Shown here: in pieces, positions 1 to 7,802 of the stretch
Numbering within the stretch: position 1 is the stretch's first letter
Layout: every line of letters begins with the position of its first letter
Position numbers and translations under genes: made by a program
Source: Pseudomonadota bacterium
GTDB lineage: Bacteria > Pseudomonadota > Alphaproteobacteria > Rhodobacterales > Rhodobacteraceae
DNA: 13,685 bases
Reading direction: 5' to 3'
Assembly: GCA_022573605.1 (NCBI GenBank)
Contig: JACZTQ010000053.1
Coordinates: 1-13,685 of the forward strand
Notes under the pieces: generated by a model
Database searches by the model: none
What the model saw: only the letters and a program-made list of their open reading frames with translations
What the model was told of the DNA's origin: nothing

Positions 1-24
1 CCCCGCTTTCGCGGGGATGACAGG
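1..24. repeat. Hairpin at the left edge, probable end of a dispersed repeat or a terminator
   Basis: Positions 1-16 form a perfect 6-bp stem (CCCCGC/GCGGGG) with a TTTC loop, followed by ATGACAGG. The larger inverted repeat at 1878-1960 also ends in ATGACAAGG. This layout is typical of the dispersed intergenic palindromes of alphaproteobacteria. The left part lies outside the window, so a simple terminator of an upstream gene is equally possible. No T-run follows on the plus strand. Confidence 0.45.
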
Positions 25-110
25 AGGGGGGCGCAAAGCTCCGTCCCGCATTGCCTTGGCCGCGCGAACACCCTACCCCTGCGGAAAACCTGAAGCTCGG
101 GAGAAAACCG

Positions 111-1529
111 ATGAGCACCTCCTTCGATGTCATCGTCATCGGCGCCGGGCCGGGCGGCTATGTCGCCGCGATCCGGGCGGCGCAGATGGGCCTGAAGGTC
201 GCCGTGGTCGAGCGCGAGCATCTCGGCGGCATCTGCCTCAACTGGGGCTGCATCCCGACCAAGGCGATGCTGCGCTCGGCCGAGGTCTTCCACCTGATGC
301 ACCGGGCCAAGGAGTTCGGGCTCAAGGCGGAGGGCATCGGCTACGACCTCGCTGCGGTGGTCAAGCGCTCGCGCGGGATCGCCAAACAGCTCAACGCCGG
401 CGTCGGCCACCTGCTGAAGAAGAACAAGGTCGCCGTGGTGATGGGCGCGGCCCAAATATCGGCAATGGGCCCGGCCAAGGGCAAGGTTTCGGTCAAGACC
501 GCCAAGGACACCCAGGAACTGACGGCGAAACACATCATCCTCGCCACCGGCGCGCGGGCCCGCGAATTGCCGGGGCTGGAGGCCGACGGCGACCTGGTCT
601 GGACCTACAAGCACGCCCTGACGCCGCCGCGGATGCCCAAGCGCCTGCTGGTGATCGGCTCGGGCGCCATCGGCATCGAGTTCGCCAGCTTCTACAACAC
701 GCTCGGCGCCGAGACCGTGGTGGTCGAGGTGCTGGAGCGCATCCTGCCGGTCGAGGACGCGGAGATCTCCGCCCTCGCCAGCAAGGCGTTCAAGGCCCAG
801 GGCATGACCCTGATGGCGGGCGCCATGGTCAAGCGGCTCGACCGCGGCCCGATTAAATCAGGGGGGGGCGAGGTCACGGCCCATATCGAGGTCAAGGGCA
901 AGGTCGAGAAGATGGTGTTCGACACCGTGATCTCGGCCGTCGGCATCGTCGGCAATACCGAGGGGCTGGGGCTGGAGGGTCTCGGGGTCAAGATCGACCG
1001 CAGCCATGTGGTGACCGATGCCTACTGCCGCACCGGGGTCGAGGGGCTCTACGCCATCGGCGATGTCGCCGGCCCGCCCTGGCTGGCGCACAAGGCGAGC
1101 CACGAGGGCGTCATGGTGGCCGAGTTGATCGCCGGCCGCGAGGTCCACCCGGTGCGGCCCGAGAGCATCGCCGGCTGCACCTATTGCCAGCCCCAGGTCG
1201 CCAGCGTCGGCATGACCGAGGCGGCGGCAAAGGCGGCCGGGCGCAAGATCAGGGTCGGGCGCTTCCCCTTCATGGCCAACGGCAAGGCCATCGCGCTGGG
1301 CGAGTCCGAGGGGCTGGTGAAGGTGATCTTCGACGCCGCCAGCGGCGAGTTGCTCGGCGCCCACATGATCGGCGCCGAGGTCACCGAGCTGATCCAGGGC
1401 TATGTCGTCGGGCGCCAGTTGGAGACCACCGAGGAGGACCTGATGCACACGGTGTTCCCGCACCCGACGCTCAGCGAGATGATGCACGAGGCGGTGCTGG
1501 ACGCCTATGGCAGGGCGATCCATTTCTAG
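111..1529 (+). CDS. lpdA: Dihydrolipoyl dehydrogenase (E3)
   Basis: FAD-dependent disulfide oxidoreductase that reoxidises the dihydrolipoyl group of 2-oxoacid dehydrogenase complexes or the glycine cleavage system, passing electrons to NAD+ in the cytoplasm. The protein has 472 residues, normal for the family. It shows the N-terminal FAD motif GAGPGG (11-16), the redox pair Cys42/Cys47 in GGICLNWGCIPTK, an NAD-binding GSGAIG in the middle, the second FAD motif YAIGDVAG, and the C-terminal catalytic dyad His451/Glu456 in FPHPTLSE. The reading frame opens at 51, but I place the start at 111: GGGAG lies 7 bases upstream and the FAD fold begins 5 residues later, whereas the 20-residue extension has no family counterpart. 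No E1 or E2 gene is visible in the window, so its partner complex is unknown. An eight-G run lies at 861-868 with the frame intact. Confidence 0.95.
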   Translation: MSTSFDVIVIGAGPGGYVAAIRAAQMGLKVAVVEREHLGGICLNWGCIPTKAMLRSAEVFHLMHRAKEFGLKAEGIGYDLAAVVKRSRGIAKQLNAGVGHLLKKNKVAVVMGAAQISAMGPAKGKVSVKTAKDTQELTAKHIILATGARARELPGLEADGDLVWTYKHALTPPRMPKRLLVIGSGAIGIEFASFYNTLGAETVVVEVLERILPVEDAEISALASKAFKAQGMTLMAGAMVKRLDRGPIKSGGGEVTAHIEVKGKVEKMVFDTVISAVGIVGNTEGLGLEGLGVKIDRSHVVTDAYCRTGVEGLYAIGDVAGPPWLAHKASHEGVMVAELIAGREVHPVRPESIAGCTYCQPQVASVGMTEAAAKAAGRKIRVGRFPFMANGKAIALGESEGLVKVIFDAASGELLGAHMIGAEVTELIQGYVVGRQLETTEEDLMHTVFPHPTLSEMMHEAVLDAYGRAIHF

Positions 1530-1670
1530 GGCAGATCACTTCTGCGACAGGGGCTTCACAGAAGCACCCAATTCCATCATTATACTGGCAAATCACCGTT
1601 CGGCGCTTCGGCTTCGAATCGATCACCAGGCTGATCGGCCGCAGTGTGCCCTTGAGGAGGAGTTATCGCA

Positions 1671-1850
1671 ATGACGACCAAAATGACAACGCTTGTTCTG
1701 CTGGGAGTGCTGGCGTTCGGAGGCTCCGGCTGTATCGCGGTGCTCGCCGGGACGGCGGGCGCCCTGATCGTGGACGAAGGCATCGTCGAGAACGACGGCA
1801 AGTTCGATCCGCTGGAAAACACCGAACTCGGCAAGAAGATCTACGAGTGA
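1671..1850 (+). CDS. Small exported peptide, possible lipoprotein (59 aa)
   Basis: I do not recognise this 59-residue protein. It has a strong ribosome-binding site, GAGGAGGAG, 8 bases before the ATG. The N-terminus reads like a signal peptide: a Lys at residue 4, then a hydrophobic run (LVLLGVLAF) ending in GGSGC with Cys21. That Cys could be lipidated, but the -3 position is Gly rather than Leu, so the lipobox is poor. After the Cys comes a small-residue stretch (AVLAGTAGALIV) like the glycine-rich linker of small envelope lipoproteins, then an acidic tail ending KKIYE. A lone TATACT sits at 1581-1586 without a well-spaced -35. The 141 bases between the lpdA stop and this gene hold nothing else that I can support. 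An envelope role is inferred only from the exported look. Confidence 0.6.
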   Translation: MTTKMTTLVLLGVLAFGGSGCIAVLAGTAGALIVDEGIVENDGKFDPLENTELGKKIYE

Positions 1851-1877
1851 CCCCTGCTTGCGCCGATCCCAACCCAA

Positions 1878-1960
1878 GTCATGCTCGGGCTTGACCCGGG
1901 CATCCAGTCCTTAACCGGTTGATCTAAAGACTGGATTGCCGGGTCAAGCCCGGCAATGAC
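1878..1960. repeat. Long imperfect inverted repeat (REP-like palindrome)
   Basis: The arms 1878-1909 and 1929-1960 are inverted copies matching at 27 of 32 positions, separated by 19 bases. Each arm carries its own internal palindrome around GGGCTTGACCCGG, so the element could fold as one long hairpin or as two small ones. It lies between the end of the plus-strand small gene and the end of the minus-strand tadG, the usual place for such elements. It may limit read-through from either side, but there is no U-tract for intrinsic termination. The sequence type is common in alphaproteobacterial intergenic DNA. Confidence 0.8.
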
Positions 1961-2040
1961 AAGGTTGTGGATGAGTCACGCTTCGCGCGACTTGGAATGA
2001 GGCCGGTCAACGCCGAGGCAGGCGCGGGGGCCGGAAACTG

Positions 2041-2068
2041 AAAAGGGCCGGCGAAACCCCGCCGGCCC
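2041..2068 (-). terminator. Rho-independent terminator of the tadE-tadG transcript
   Basis: A perfect 9-bp stem, GGGCCGGCG/CGCCGGCCC (2045-2053 with 2060-2068), encloses a 6-base loop. Read on the minus strand it is followed directly by TTTTC. It lies about 30 bases past the tadG stop codon, in the right place and orientation to end that transcript. Confidence 0.85.
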
Positions 2069-2099
2069 GTGAACGCTACGCAACAAGACGCAACTGGCG

Positions 2100-3491
2100 T
2101 CAGAGCACCAGGCGGTAATGCCAGGCGAACTGGCCCGGCGGCGGGGTGCCGTTCGGGCAGAGCCCGAAGTCGCCACCGGCGGTGGCCTCGAGCCGGTCCA
2201 TGGCCTGGACCGAGATGCCTTCGACGTCGCCCTGGGCGGTGAGCGAGAAATCTCCGCCGACCACCACGCGCAGGCCGCGCACATCGAGCTTCGCCGCGAT
2301 ATGTACCGAAGCCAGGGCATAGATCTCGACCCCGCCGTCGCCGCCGTTGGTGCAGAATTCGCTGGCGCCAAGGCTGGCATCCGAGGACAGACTGATGGTG
2401 TCCTGATTGGTTCCGTCCTGGCCATTGCCCAACGCGCTCGAGGCAATCAGAGCGTTTTCGATTGCCGCCGCATGCGATGCCTGGATGTTGCAGTCGGTGA
2501 TGATCACCACGTTCTTGATCACGACCCCGGACGGAAGCTTGATGAGCTTGTTCGGCGAGGAGCAATTCACCTTGTAGATTTTGTACTCGACGAGGACGTC
2601 GGGGAAGGTGCTGTCGGTGACCTCGATGACCGTGCCTTCGGCGATGTTTCCGTCCGTAGTGAGGACGTAACCGGGCATGTACTCGGTGCTGAGAGCTTGC
2701 AGGCTCGCCATGATATCGCCGATCGCCATGGCGTCCTTGGGCCAGAGATCGCCCGCCACCATGGCGTCCGCCAACCCGATATTGCTGTCGTAGATGTTCG
2801 GCCGGCCATCCATGTCGCCGAGGTCGGGCATGCTGACCGTGACCCCGCGGTCGATCGTGTTCCCGTTGCCCATGCTGACGGCATAGTCCTGCTCGCGGGT
2901 GTCGAAGACCTCGTTCTGCCCGTGCAGGCAGATCTCGTTATGAAAACCGTTGCCGCTGGTCACGTCGACCGCGTTGTAGGAAACCAGCCCTCCCCTCAGG
3001 CAATCGGGGATATACTTGACCGCGATCGCCTCGACGCTGATGTTCCAGCGATCGACGGGCAGACCCCAGAGACCCAGGATGCGCAGGAAGTTGGTCGCCA
3101 GCGGGTTGTTGTTGGCGTCGTCGCGCCGGGTGATGACGCGCGCCGCGTGCGGAGACGCGCCGCCGGTGGAGAAGGTCCGGGTGGCAAAGCTCCAGTCGCC
3201 GAGGATCACCTCGGTATCCTTGAGGACATTGCCGTTGACGGCGGGGTCCATGTTGTCGGCCGCATAGGCGAGCGCCTGGTCGATGGCATCGACCTGGTCC
3301 GGCAACGACATCACCGCCGCCAGCGCGGAGGCGTCGGCGGTCGCCTGGAGCAGGGTCTGGTTGCGGTAGGCGTCGGTCACATCGACCGCCAGGCCGCCCA
3401 TGGCGACATAGAGCGAGAACCAGATCAGCGACCAGACGGTGTAACCACCGCTCTCGTCACGGAGAAACTTGTGAAAACGCGTACTCAACAC
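2100..3491 (-). CDS. TadG-like Tad/Flp pilus assembly protein
   Basis: A 463-residue protein with the N-terminal domain of TadG-like pilus proteins: a short cytoplasmic head (LRDESGG), one membrane helix at about 17-37, then the typical VDVTDAYRNQTLLQATADAS segment (split by family convention at about residue 45) with a run of Ala and Ser. In Tad systems such proteins are anchored in the inner membrane and act in pilus biogenesis. The rest is an exported domain with six cysteines after the helix (in PDCLRG, ICLHG, VNCSS, TDCNI, FCTNG and LCPNG), suggesting disulfides, and a repetitive beta-rich C-terminus. I see no von Willebrand MIDAS motif. The start is GTG at 3491, with AAGGGAG 6 bases upstream. 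It follows the adjacent tadE by 58 bases and is probably cotranscribed with it; the hairpin at 2041-2068 ends the unit. No tadA, tadB, tadC, cpaB or flp gene is nearby. Confidence 0.8.
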   Translation of the reverse strand: MLSTRFHKFLRDESGGYTVWSLIWFSLYVAMGGLAVDVTDAYRNQTLLQATADASALAAVMSLPDQVDAIDQALAYAADNMDPAVNGNVLKDTEVILGDWSFATRTFSTGGASPHAARVITRRDDANNNPLATNFLRILGLWGLPVDRWNISVEAIAVKYIPDCLRGGLVSYNAVDVTSGNGFHNEICLHGQNEVFDTREQDYAVSMGNGNTIDRGVTVSMPDLGDMDGRPNIYDSNIGLADAMVAGDLWPKDAMAIGDIMASLQALSTEYMPGYVLTTDGNIAEGTVIEVTDSTFPDVLVEYKIYKVNCSSPNKLIKLPSGVVIKNVVIITDCNIQASHAAAIENALIASSALGNGQDGTNQDTISLSSDASLGASEFCTNGGDGGVEIYALASVHIAAKLDVRGLRVVVGGDFSLTAQGDVEGISVQAMDRLEATAGGDFGLCPNGTPPPGQFAWHYRLVL

Positions 3492-3549
3492 GATTGTCTC
3501 CCTTGGTAGATCGATCGGCCGATCCGGTTTGCCGGCACCGGCCGGTGCC

Positions 3550-3948
3550 TCAGTTCAGCGGCTCCTTGCGCATCGTCACGCTGGCCACCAGCGACTGCCC
3601 CAGGATCGGTTCGAAGAAGAACCCGAAGATGGCGGCGCCGTCGAGCCCGATGGCGATGGTGACGTTCATGTCGGCGCTGGTCGTATCCGTGTCGATCACA
3701 TAGGTCCGGTTGCCGAGAAACAAGTGCGCCGCGGCATAGTCCCGGGCTTCGGCGACGGTGGTGATCTCCCCGGTCGTCATTCGCCGCGTGGTGTCGCGCG
3801 CGACACTCCACATTTCCGAATGGGTCAGGTAGATGACGCTGGCGTCGGTCACGAACACCAGCAGGCCCACGAAGATCGGGACCCACAGCACGAACTCGAT
3901 GGTGACGGCGCCTGTTTCGTCACCGAGAAAAGTAGAAATGCTCCGCAT
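3550..3948 (-). CDS. TadE-like pseudopilin, copy 1
   Basis: A 132-residue TadE-family minor pseudopilin. The N-terminus has a short polar head ending ETGAVTIEF, then a membrane helix at about 17-40 (VLWVPIFVGLLVFVTDASVI), then the EMWSVARDTTRRMTTG block (45-60) and a small exported domain. The Glu18 inside TIEF resembles the processing-site Glu of TadE/Flp pseudopilins. I chose ATG 3948, with GAGG 8 bases upstream, over an in-frame ATG 7 codons earlier that overlaps this ribosome-binding site. Its first 60 residues align without gaps to copy 2 (4374-4805), 36 of them identical. It is followed by the tadG-like gene and has its own promoter at 4020-4049. Confidence 0.85.
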   Translation of the reverse strand: MRSISTFLGDETGAVTIEFVLWVPIFVGLLVFVTDASVIYLTHSEMWSVARDTTRRMTTGEITTVAEARDYAAAHLFLGNRTYVIDTDTTSADMNVTIAIGLDGAAIFGFFFEPILGQSLVASVTMRKEPLN

Positions 3949-4019
3949 TTGACCAACCTCATATTGCACCGTCTCGCTCCCGGAAAGAAGATTGCCGTGC
4001 GAATCGAAATGCAGCCTTA

Positions 4020-4049
4020 AGTATAGCGTAAAAATATCGTTAACACCAA
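4020..4049 (-). promoter_or_regulatory. Promoter of tadE copy 1
   Basis: On the minus strand, TTGGTG (4044-4049) and TATACT (4020-4025) are separated by 18 bases, followed by a leader of roughly 65 bases to the ATG at 3948. The same -10, the same 18-base spacing and a closely similar -35 recur upstream of tadE copy 2, which supports the call. Confidence 0.7.
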
Positions 4050-4074
4050 TAAGTAGAGTGACTTTTTCGTCTTG

Positions 4075-4110
4075 ATTGTGGACTATTTCAGGAAAATTGT
4101 TCTATTTCAG
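4075..4110 (-). promoter_or_regulatory. Conserved far-upstream element, copy A
   Basis: This 36-base block matches 4929-4964 at 32 of 36 positions and lies exactly 25 bases upstream of the -35 in both places. On the minus strand it contains two copies of CCTGAAATAG starting 19 bases apart, with AACAATTTT between them. Position and conservation suggest a regulator site or an UP-like element. The protein that binds it is unknown. Confidence 0.6.
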
Positions 4111-4373
4111 GGTGATACAGTGGGAGCGTCGGGTCACCGCCGCCGTTTTCAGCCTTGGGCGCGCATCCGCCGATAAAGCACTAAGGAAGAAATCGCGGCG
4201 CCGATTCTTGGTGTTTACCATGATGCGCTCTGGATGCGCTCTGTCGGAGTCGCGCGCGTTCGGCGCGGCCAGACTGTATTTCGTTCACGACACCGCTACT
4301 GACCATCGATTGTCGAAGCAACCGGGGGCGGGCTGCAATCGCGGTGCTGCCGTTGTCGGCCGATTTGCGGCTG

Positions 4374-4805
4374 TCAGACAGGTTCCGCGCGCATCACGAC
4401 CCGCGCCGCCATGGTGCCGCCGACCAGCGTCAATGCGCCGAAATACCCGGCGTCGAACGAGGCGTCGGTCACGCCGAGCGTGATCACCACGGTCATGGTC
4501 GACGCCACCGTGTCCTCGGTGGCGACGACGACGTAGCCGGAACCGAAAAGATCGTAGAGCCTGAGCTGCGACTGCGCATAATCCTCGGCCGCGGTCTGGT
4601 CCAGCACCCCGGTGACATCGAACACCCCGGTGGTCATGCGCCGCGCGGTGTCGCGCGCCACGTTCCACATCTCGGTGTGAGCCGTGTAGAGGATGCTGGC
4701 GTAGCTGATGATGACCAGCAGGGCGCCGATGATCGGCAGCCAGAGCACGAACTCGATGCTCTGGGAGCCCCTGTCGTCACGAAGGAAGGCCACTATGCCA
4801 CGCAT
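4374..4805 (-). CDS. TadE-like pseudopilin, copy 2
   Basis: A 143-residue TadE-family pseudopilin and clear paralogue of 3550-3948. The head (MRGIVAFLRDDRG) leads to SIEFVLW, a membrane helix at about 17-40, EMWNVARDTARRMTTG (45-60), and an exported domain that is longer and more diverged than that of copy 1, ending MRAEPV. The start at 4805 has GGGGTG just upstream. In Tad pili, TadE and related minor pseudopilins are processed by the prepilin peptidase and are needed for pilus assembly. Here this copy lies upstream of tadE copy 1 on the same strand but is separated by 425 bases and has its own promoter (4874-4903). Two TadE-like proteins plus TadG is a known pattern for the family; the duplicated control region is the unusual part. 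Confidence 0.85.
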   Translation of the reverse strand: MRGIVAFLRDDRGSQSIEFVLWLPIIGALLVIISYASILYTAHTEMWNVARDTARRMTTGVFDVTGVLDQTAAEDYAQSQLRLYDLFGSGYVVVATEDTVASTMTVVITLGVTDASFDAGYFGALTLVGGTMAARVVMRAEPV

Positions 4806-4873
4806 TGGATCACCCCGTTTGCACTCACCCGCTAAAGAACGCGGATCACCTTTCGAATCAAAACTCGCGGATA

Positions 4874-4903
4874 AGTATATGAGAAAAGAACCGTTTACAC
4901 CAT
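4874..4903 (-). promoter_or_regulatory. Promoter of tadE copy 2
   Basis: On the minus strand, ATGGTG (4898-4903) and TATACT (4874-4879) are 18 bases apart, with a leader of about 65 bases. This matches the promoter of tadE copy 1 in hexamers, spacing and leader length. Confidence 0.7.
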
Positions 4904-4928
4904 TAAGGAGAGTATAATTTTAGTCCAC

Positions 4929-4964
4929 ATTGTGAACTATTCGAGGAAAATTGTTCCATTTCAG
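4929..4964 (-). promoter_or_regulatory. Conserved far-upstream element, copy B
   Basis: Second copy of the 36-base block, 25 bases upstream of the -35. In this copy the core GGAACAATTTTCC is an inverted repeat (GGAA, 5 bases, TTCC). At its promoter-proximal edge, and running a few bases beyond it, GTTCACAATGTGGAC is a near-perfect palindrome that is weaker in copy A. Either could be an operator for a dimeric regulator. Confidence 0.6.
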
Positions 4965-4983
4965 TGCGCTAGCGGGTGGCGGG

Positions 4984-5006
4984 CGGGCCGCCGGCGCCGG
5001 CGCCCG
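4984..5006. repeat. GC-rich palindrome
   Basis: A perfect 14-bp palindrome (4989-5002, centred on GGCGCC) is extended by CGGG/CCCG on the outside with one bulged base. It lies in GC-rich noncoding DNA between the tadE control region and tRNA-Gly. It may form a stable cruciform or RNA hairpin. It lacks a T-run, so I do not call it a terminator. Confidence 0.4.
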
Positions 5007-5108
5007 GAATCACCGTTCATCGACCTGAGCCGGCCGCTCGCCGCCCTGCGCACAGACCGGACAACCCGCGCCCCGAAGCGGTCTAACCTGTTCATCCTGT
5101 GGAGAAAT

Positions 5109-5183
5109 TGGAGCGGGCGATGAGATTTGAACTCACGACCCTTACCTTGGCAAGGTAATGCTCTACCCCTGAGCTACGCCCGC
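5109..5183 (-). tRNA. tRNA-Gly (GCC)
   Basis: On the minus strand the gene begins GCGGGCG and ends CGCCCGC-T-CCA, with the CCA encoded. The D arm GTAGCTCAGGGGTAGAGC, the anticodon arm TACCTTGCCAAGGTA (anticodon GCC) and the T arm with GTTCAAATC are all present. Sequence and anticodon match bacterial tRNA-Gly, which reads GGC and GGU. Confidence 0.97.
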
Positions 5184-5201
5184 ATCCTTGGGTGGCCGCG
5201 C

Positions 5202-5229
5202 TTATTACAGATTCCCCTGACCCGTGCAA
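5202..5229 (-). promoter_or_regulatory. Promoter of tRNA-Gly
   Basis: TTGCAC (5224-5229) and TAATAA (5202-5207) on the minus strand, 16 bases apart, end 18 bases before the mature tRNA 5' end. Both hexamers are near consensus for sigma70-type promoters. Confidence 0.6.
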
Positions 5230-5260
5230 GCCGGAAACCGGGACGCGGCGGCAGCCGCGC

Positions 5261-5337
5261 TGGTCGGAGTGGCGAGATTCGAACTCACGACCCCTGCCTC
5301 CCGAAGACAGTGCTCTACCAAGCTGAGCTACACTCCG
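5261..5337 (-). tRNA. tRNA-Pro (CGG)
   Basis: On the minus strand the acceptor arms CGGAGTG/CACTCCG are followed by A and an encoded CCA. The D arm is GTAGCTCAGCTTGGTAGAGC. The anticodon loop TTCGGGA sits on a CTGTC/GGCAG stem and gives anticodon CGG. The T loop has GTTCGAATC. The CGG start and CCGACCA end are characteristic of bacterial tRNA-Pro. It reads CCG codons. Confidence 0.96.
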
Positions 5338-5352
5338 AAACCAGCGACGCGG

Positions 5353-5381
5353 TGTATATCGCCGGGCCGGGTCCTCCGCAA
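5353..5381 (-). promoter_or_regulatory. Promoter of tRNA-Pro
   Basis: TTGCGG (5376-5381) and TATACA (5353-5358) on the minus strand with an ideal 17-base spacer, about 15 bases before the mature tRNA. Confidence 0.65.
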
Positions 5382-5450
5382 GCGTGTTTTGCCACGGTCC
5401 CGGCCGGTTTCGCGCACCCGCCGGTCCGGGCCCTTCGCCGGCCGGGGGAC

Positions 5451-5479
5451 TTGCAGGGAATTTGCGCCGGGACTAATCT
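5451..5479 (+). promoter_or_regulatory. Promoter of tRNA-Gln
   Basis: TTGCAG (5451-5456) and TAATCT (5474-5479), 17 bases apart, end 11 bases before the tRNA-Gln 5' end. Spacing and hexamers fit a sigma70-type promoter. Confidence 0.65.
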
Positions 5480-5490
5480 CCGGCCGCGAT

Positions 5491-5565
5491 TGGGGCGTAG
5501 CCAAGTGGTAAGGCAGCGGCTTTTGGTGCCGCCATGCGCAGGTTCGAATCCTGCCGCCCCAGCCA
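5491..5565 (+). tRNA. tRNA-Gln (TTG)
   Basis: Acceptor arms TGGGGCG/CGCCCCA with discriminator G and an encoded CCA. The anticodon stem GCGGC/GCCGC carries loop TTTTGGT, giving anticodon UUG. The T arm has GTTCGAATC. TGGGG at the 5' end and CCCCAGCCA at the 3' end are typical of tRNA-Gln. It points away from the other two tRNAs. Confidence 0.97.
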
Positions 5566-5627
5566 GCCGGTCCGGGCGCGGTTGTGCGGTTTGCGCCAGG
5601 TGCGGAATCTCGCCGGGTTTCCAGGGG

Positions 5628-5702
5628 ATCGCGCTCCATGCCGCTGAAACCGACGCCGCCGAACGGGGTCTCTGCAGGGGCCATCATCGAGGTGTTCAGC
5701 CT
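5628..5702 (-). pseudogene. C-terminal remnant of an aldehyde dehydrogenase
   Basis: Minus-strand translation gives LNTSMMAPAETPFGGVGFSG. This matches the conserved stretch near the C-terminus of aldehyde dehydrogenases (VN, a variable segment, then AP-E-PFGG-K-SG-GREGG). After FSGM it reads ERDP instead of GREGG and homology fades, so the tail is also damaged. Everything N-terminal is missing: the 5' direction runs straight into the dehydratase start at 5748. The AP-ET-PFGG type is common in semialdehyde dehydrogenases, including 2-oxoglutarate semialdehyde dehydrogenase, the last enzyme of oxidative pentose pathways. The segment is short, but the match is specific. Confidence 0.6.
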
Positions 5703-5747
5703 TTCACATAAAACGACTCTACTCATGTCGAAAACAGGAGGTCCCCG

Positions 5748-7475
<1,728 letters not shown>

Positions 7476-7486
7476 CGCCTGATCGG

Positions 7487-7590
7487 TCATTGGCTGGCCC
7501 CGATTGCGCCGTCGACATAGACGAACTGCCCGGTGATGGCGCTGCCCGATCGGAAGGTCGAGCCCGAAATTTCGCCGTCGGTCCGGGTCG
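7487..7590 (-). pseudogene. C-terminal remnant of a short-chain dehydrogenase (SDR)
   Basis: On the minus strand the reading ends RSGSAITGQFVYVDGAIG and three more residues before a TGA at 7487-7489. ITGQ-V-VDG is the hallmark C-terminal motif of classical SDR oxidoreductases (usually VTGQ--VVDGG). Upstream in the same frame the SDR pattern is lost within about 25-30 residues and a stop codon is reached near 7605, so only the last part of the gene survives. It converges with the dehydratase, the two stops lying 11 bases apart, which looks like an original gene junction. The SDR was then cut from its 5' side. It may have been the sugar dehydrogenase acting before the dehydratase; that is inference. 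Confidence 0.55.
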
Positions 7591-7802
7591 GTTTCAAGGC
7601 TCAAGACCAGCAGCGCATTCGACTGCGTTCGCTCCGGTTCGCGTTAAGTTCCCCCACCTCATCCCGCATGGTGAAAACCAGCGCCGGTTTGACGGCGCGC
7701 AACCTAGACAAAACGCCTCACCTCTCTATTCTCCCGAGCAGGCCGGTGGAGCCTGGATTGCGAGGAGAGGTGTTGACCGGCACGACAGGGAGGAATTGTC
7801 CA
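7591..7802. other. Intergenic stretch before the PQQ dehydrogenase
   Basis: Together with the SDR remnant this makes a 327-bp gap between genes. No coding region or RNA gene is evident. An open frame runs through it into the dehydrogenase, but its translation is low-complexity and lacks a family match. The only functional signal I trust is the ribosome-binding site AGGGAGGA at 7787-7794. Confidence 0.5.

Larger units (their letters stand above)
3949..4373. other. 425-bp intergenic region between the two tadE copies
   Basis: The half nearest tadE copy 1 (3949-4110) is AT-rich and holds its leader, promoter and far-upstream element, listed separately. The rest (4111-4373) has no gene that I can support. 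Its only structure is a perfect tandem 11-mer, GATGCGCTCTG, at 4222-4232 and 4233-4243. No clear terminator for tadE copy 2 is visible, so read-through into copy 1 is possible. Confidence 0.6.
4806..5108. other. 303-bp intergenic region between tadE copy 2 and the tRNA cluster
   Basis: The left part (4806-4964) is AT-rich and holds the leader, promoter and conserved element of tadE copy 2. The right part is very GC-rich and contains a long palindrome at 4984-5006. No gene is supported. Downstream of tRNA-Gly (toward lower coordinates) I see no classical terminator with a T-run. Confidence 0.55.

Noticed and set aside
858..1523. Long open frame antisense to lpdA
   Set aside because: It is the complement of a clear dihydrolipoyl dehydrogenase. 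Its His/Asp/Arg-rich translation is typical of antisense GC-rich DNA.
1539..1563. CTTCTG/CAGAAG hairpin after lpdA as a terminator
   Set aside because: The stem is only 6 bp with a 13-base loop and no T-run, too weak to call.
2118..3509. 463-codon plus-strand frame across tadG
   Set aside because: It mirrors the TadG-like gene on the other strand, has no family motifs, and is rich in Asp, Val, His and Arg, as shadows are.
4036..4050. Possible CtrA site (TTAAC) in the tadE promoters
   Set aside because: Only a half-site is present in copy A, copy B reads TAAAC, and there is no second TTAA at the 7-base spacing.
5127..5711. Plus-strand open frame covering the tRNA cluster
   Set aside because: It runs through all three tRNA genes and their promoters, so it is open by chance.
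7533..7802. N-terminal extension of the PQQ dehydrogenase frame
   Set aside because: The 90 extra codons have no homology and would bury the signal peptide; the ribosome-binding site is at 7787-7794.
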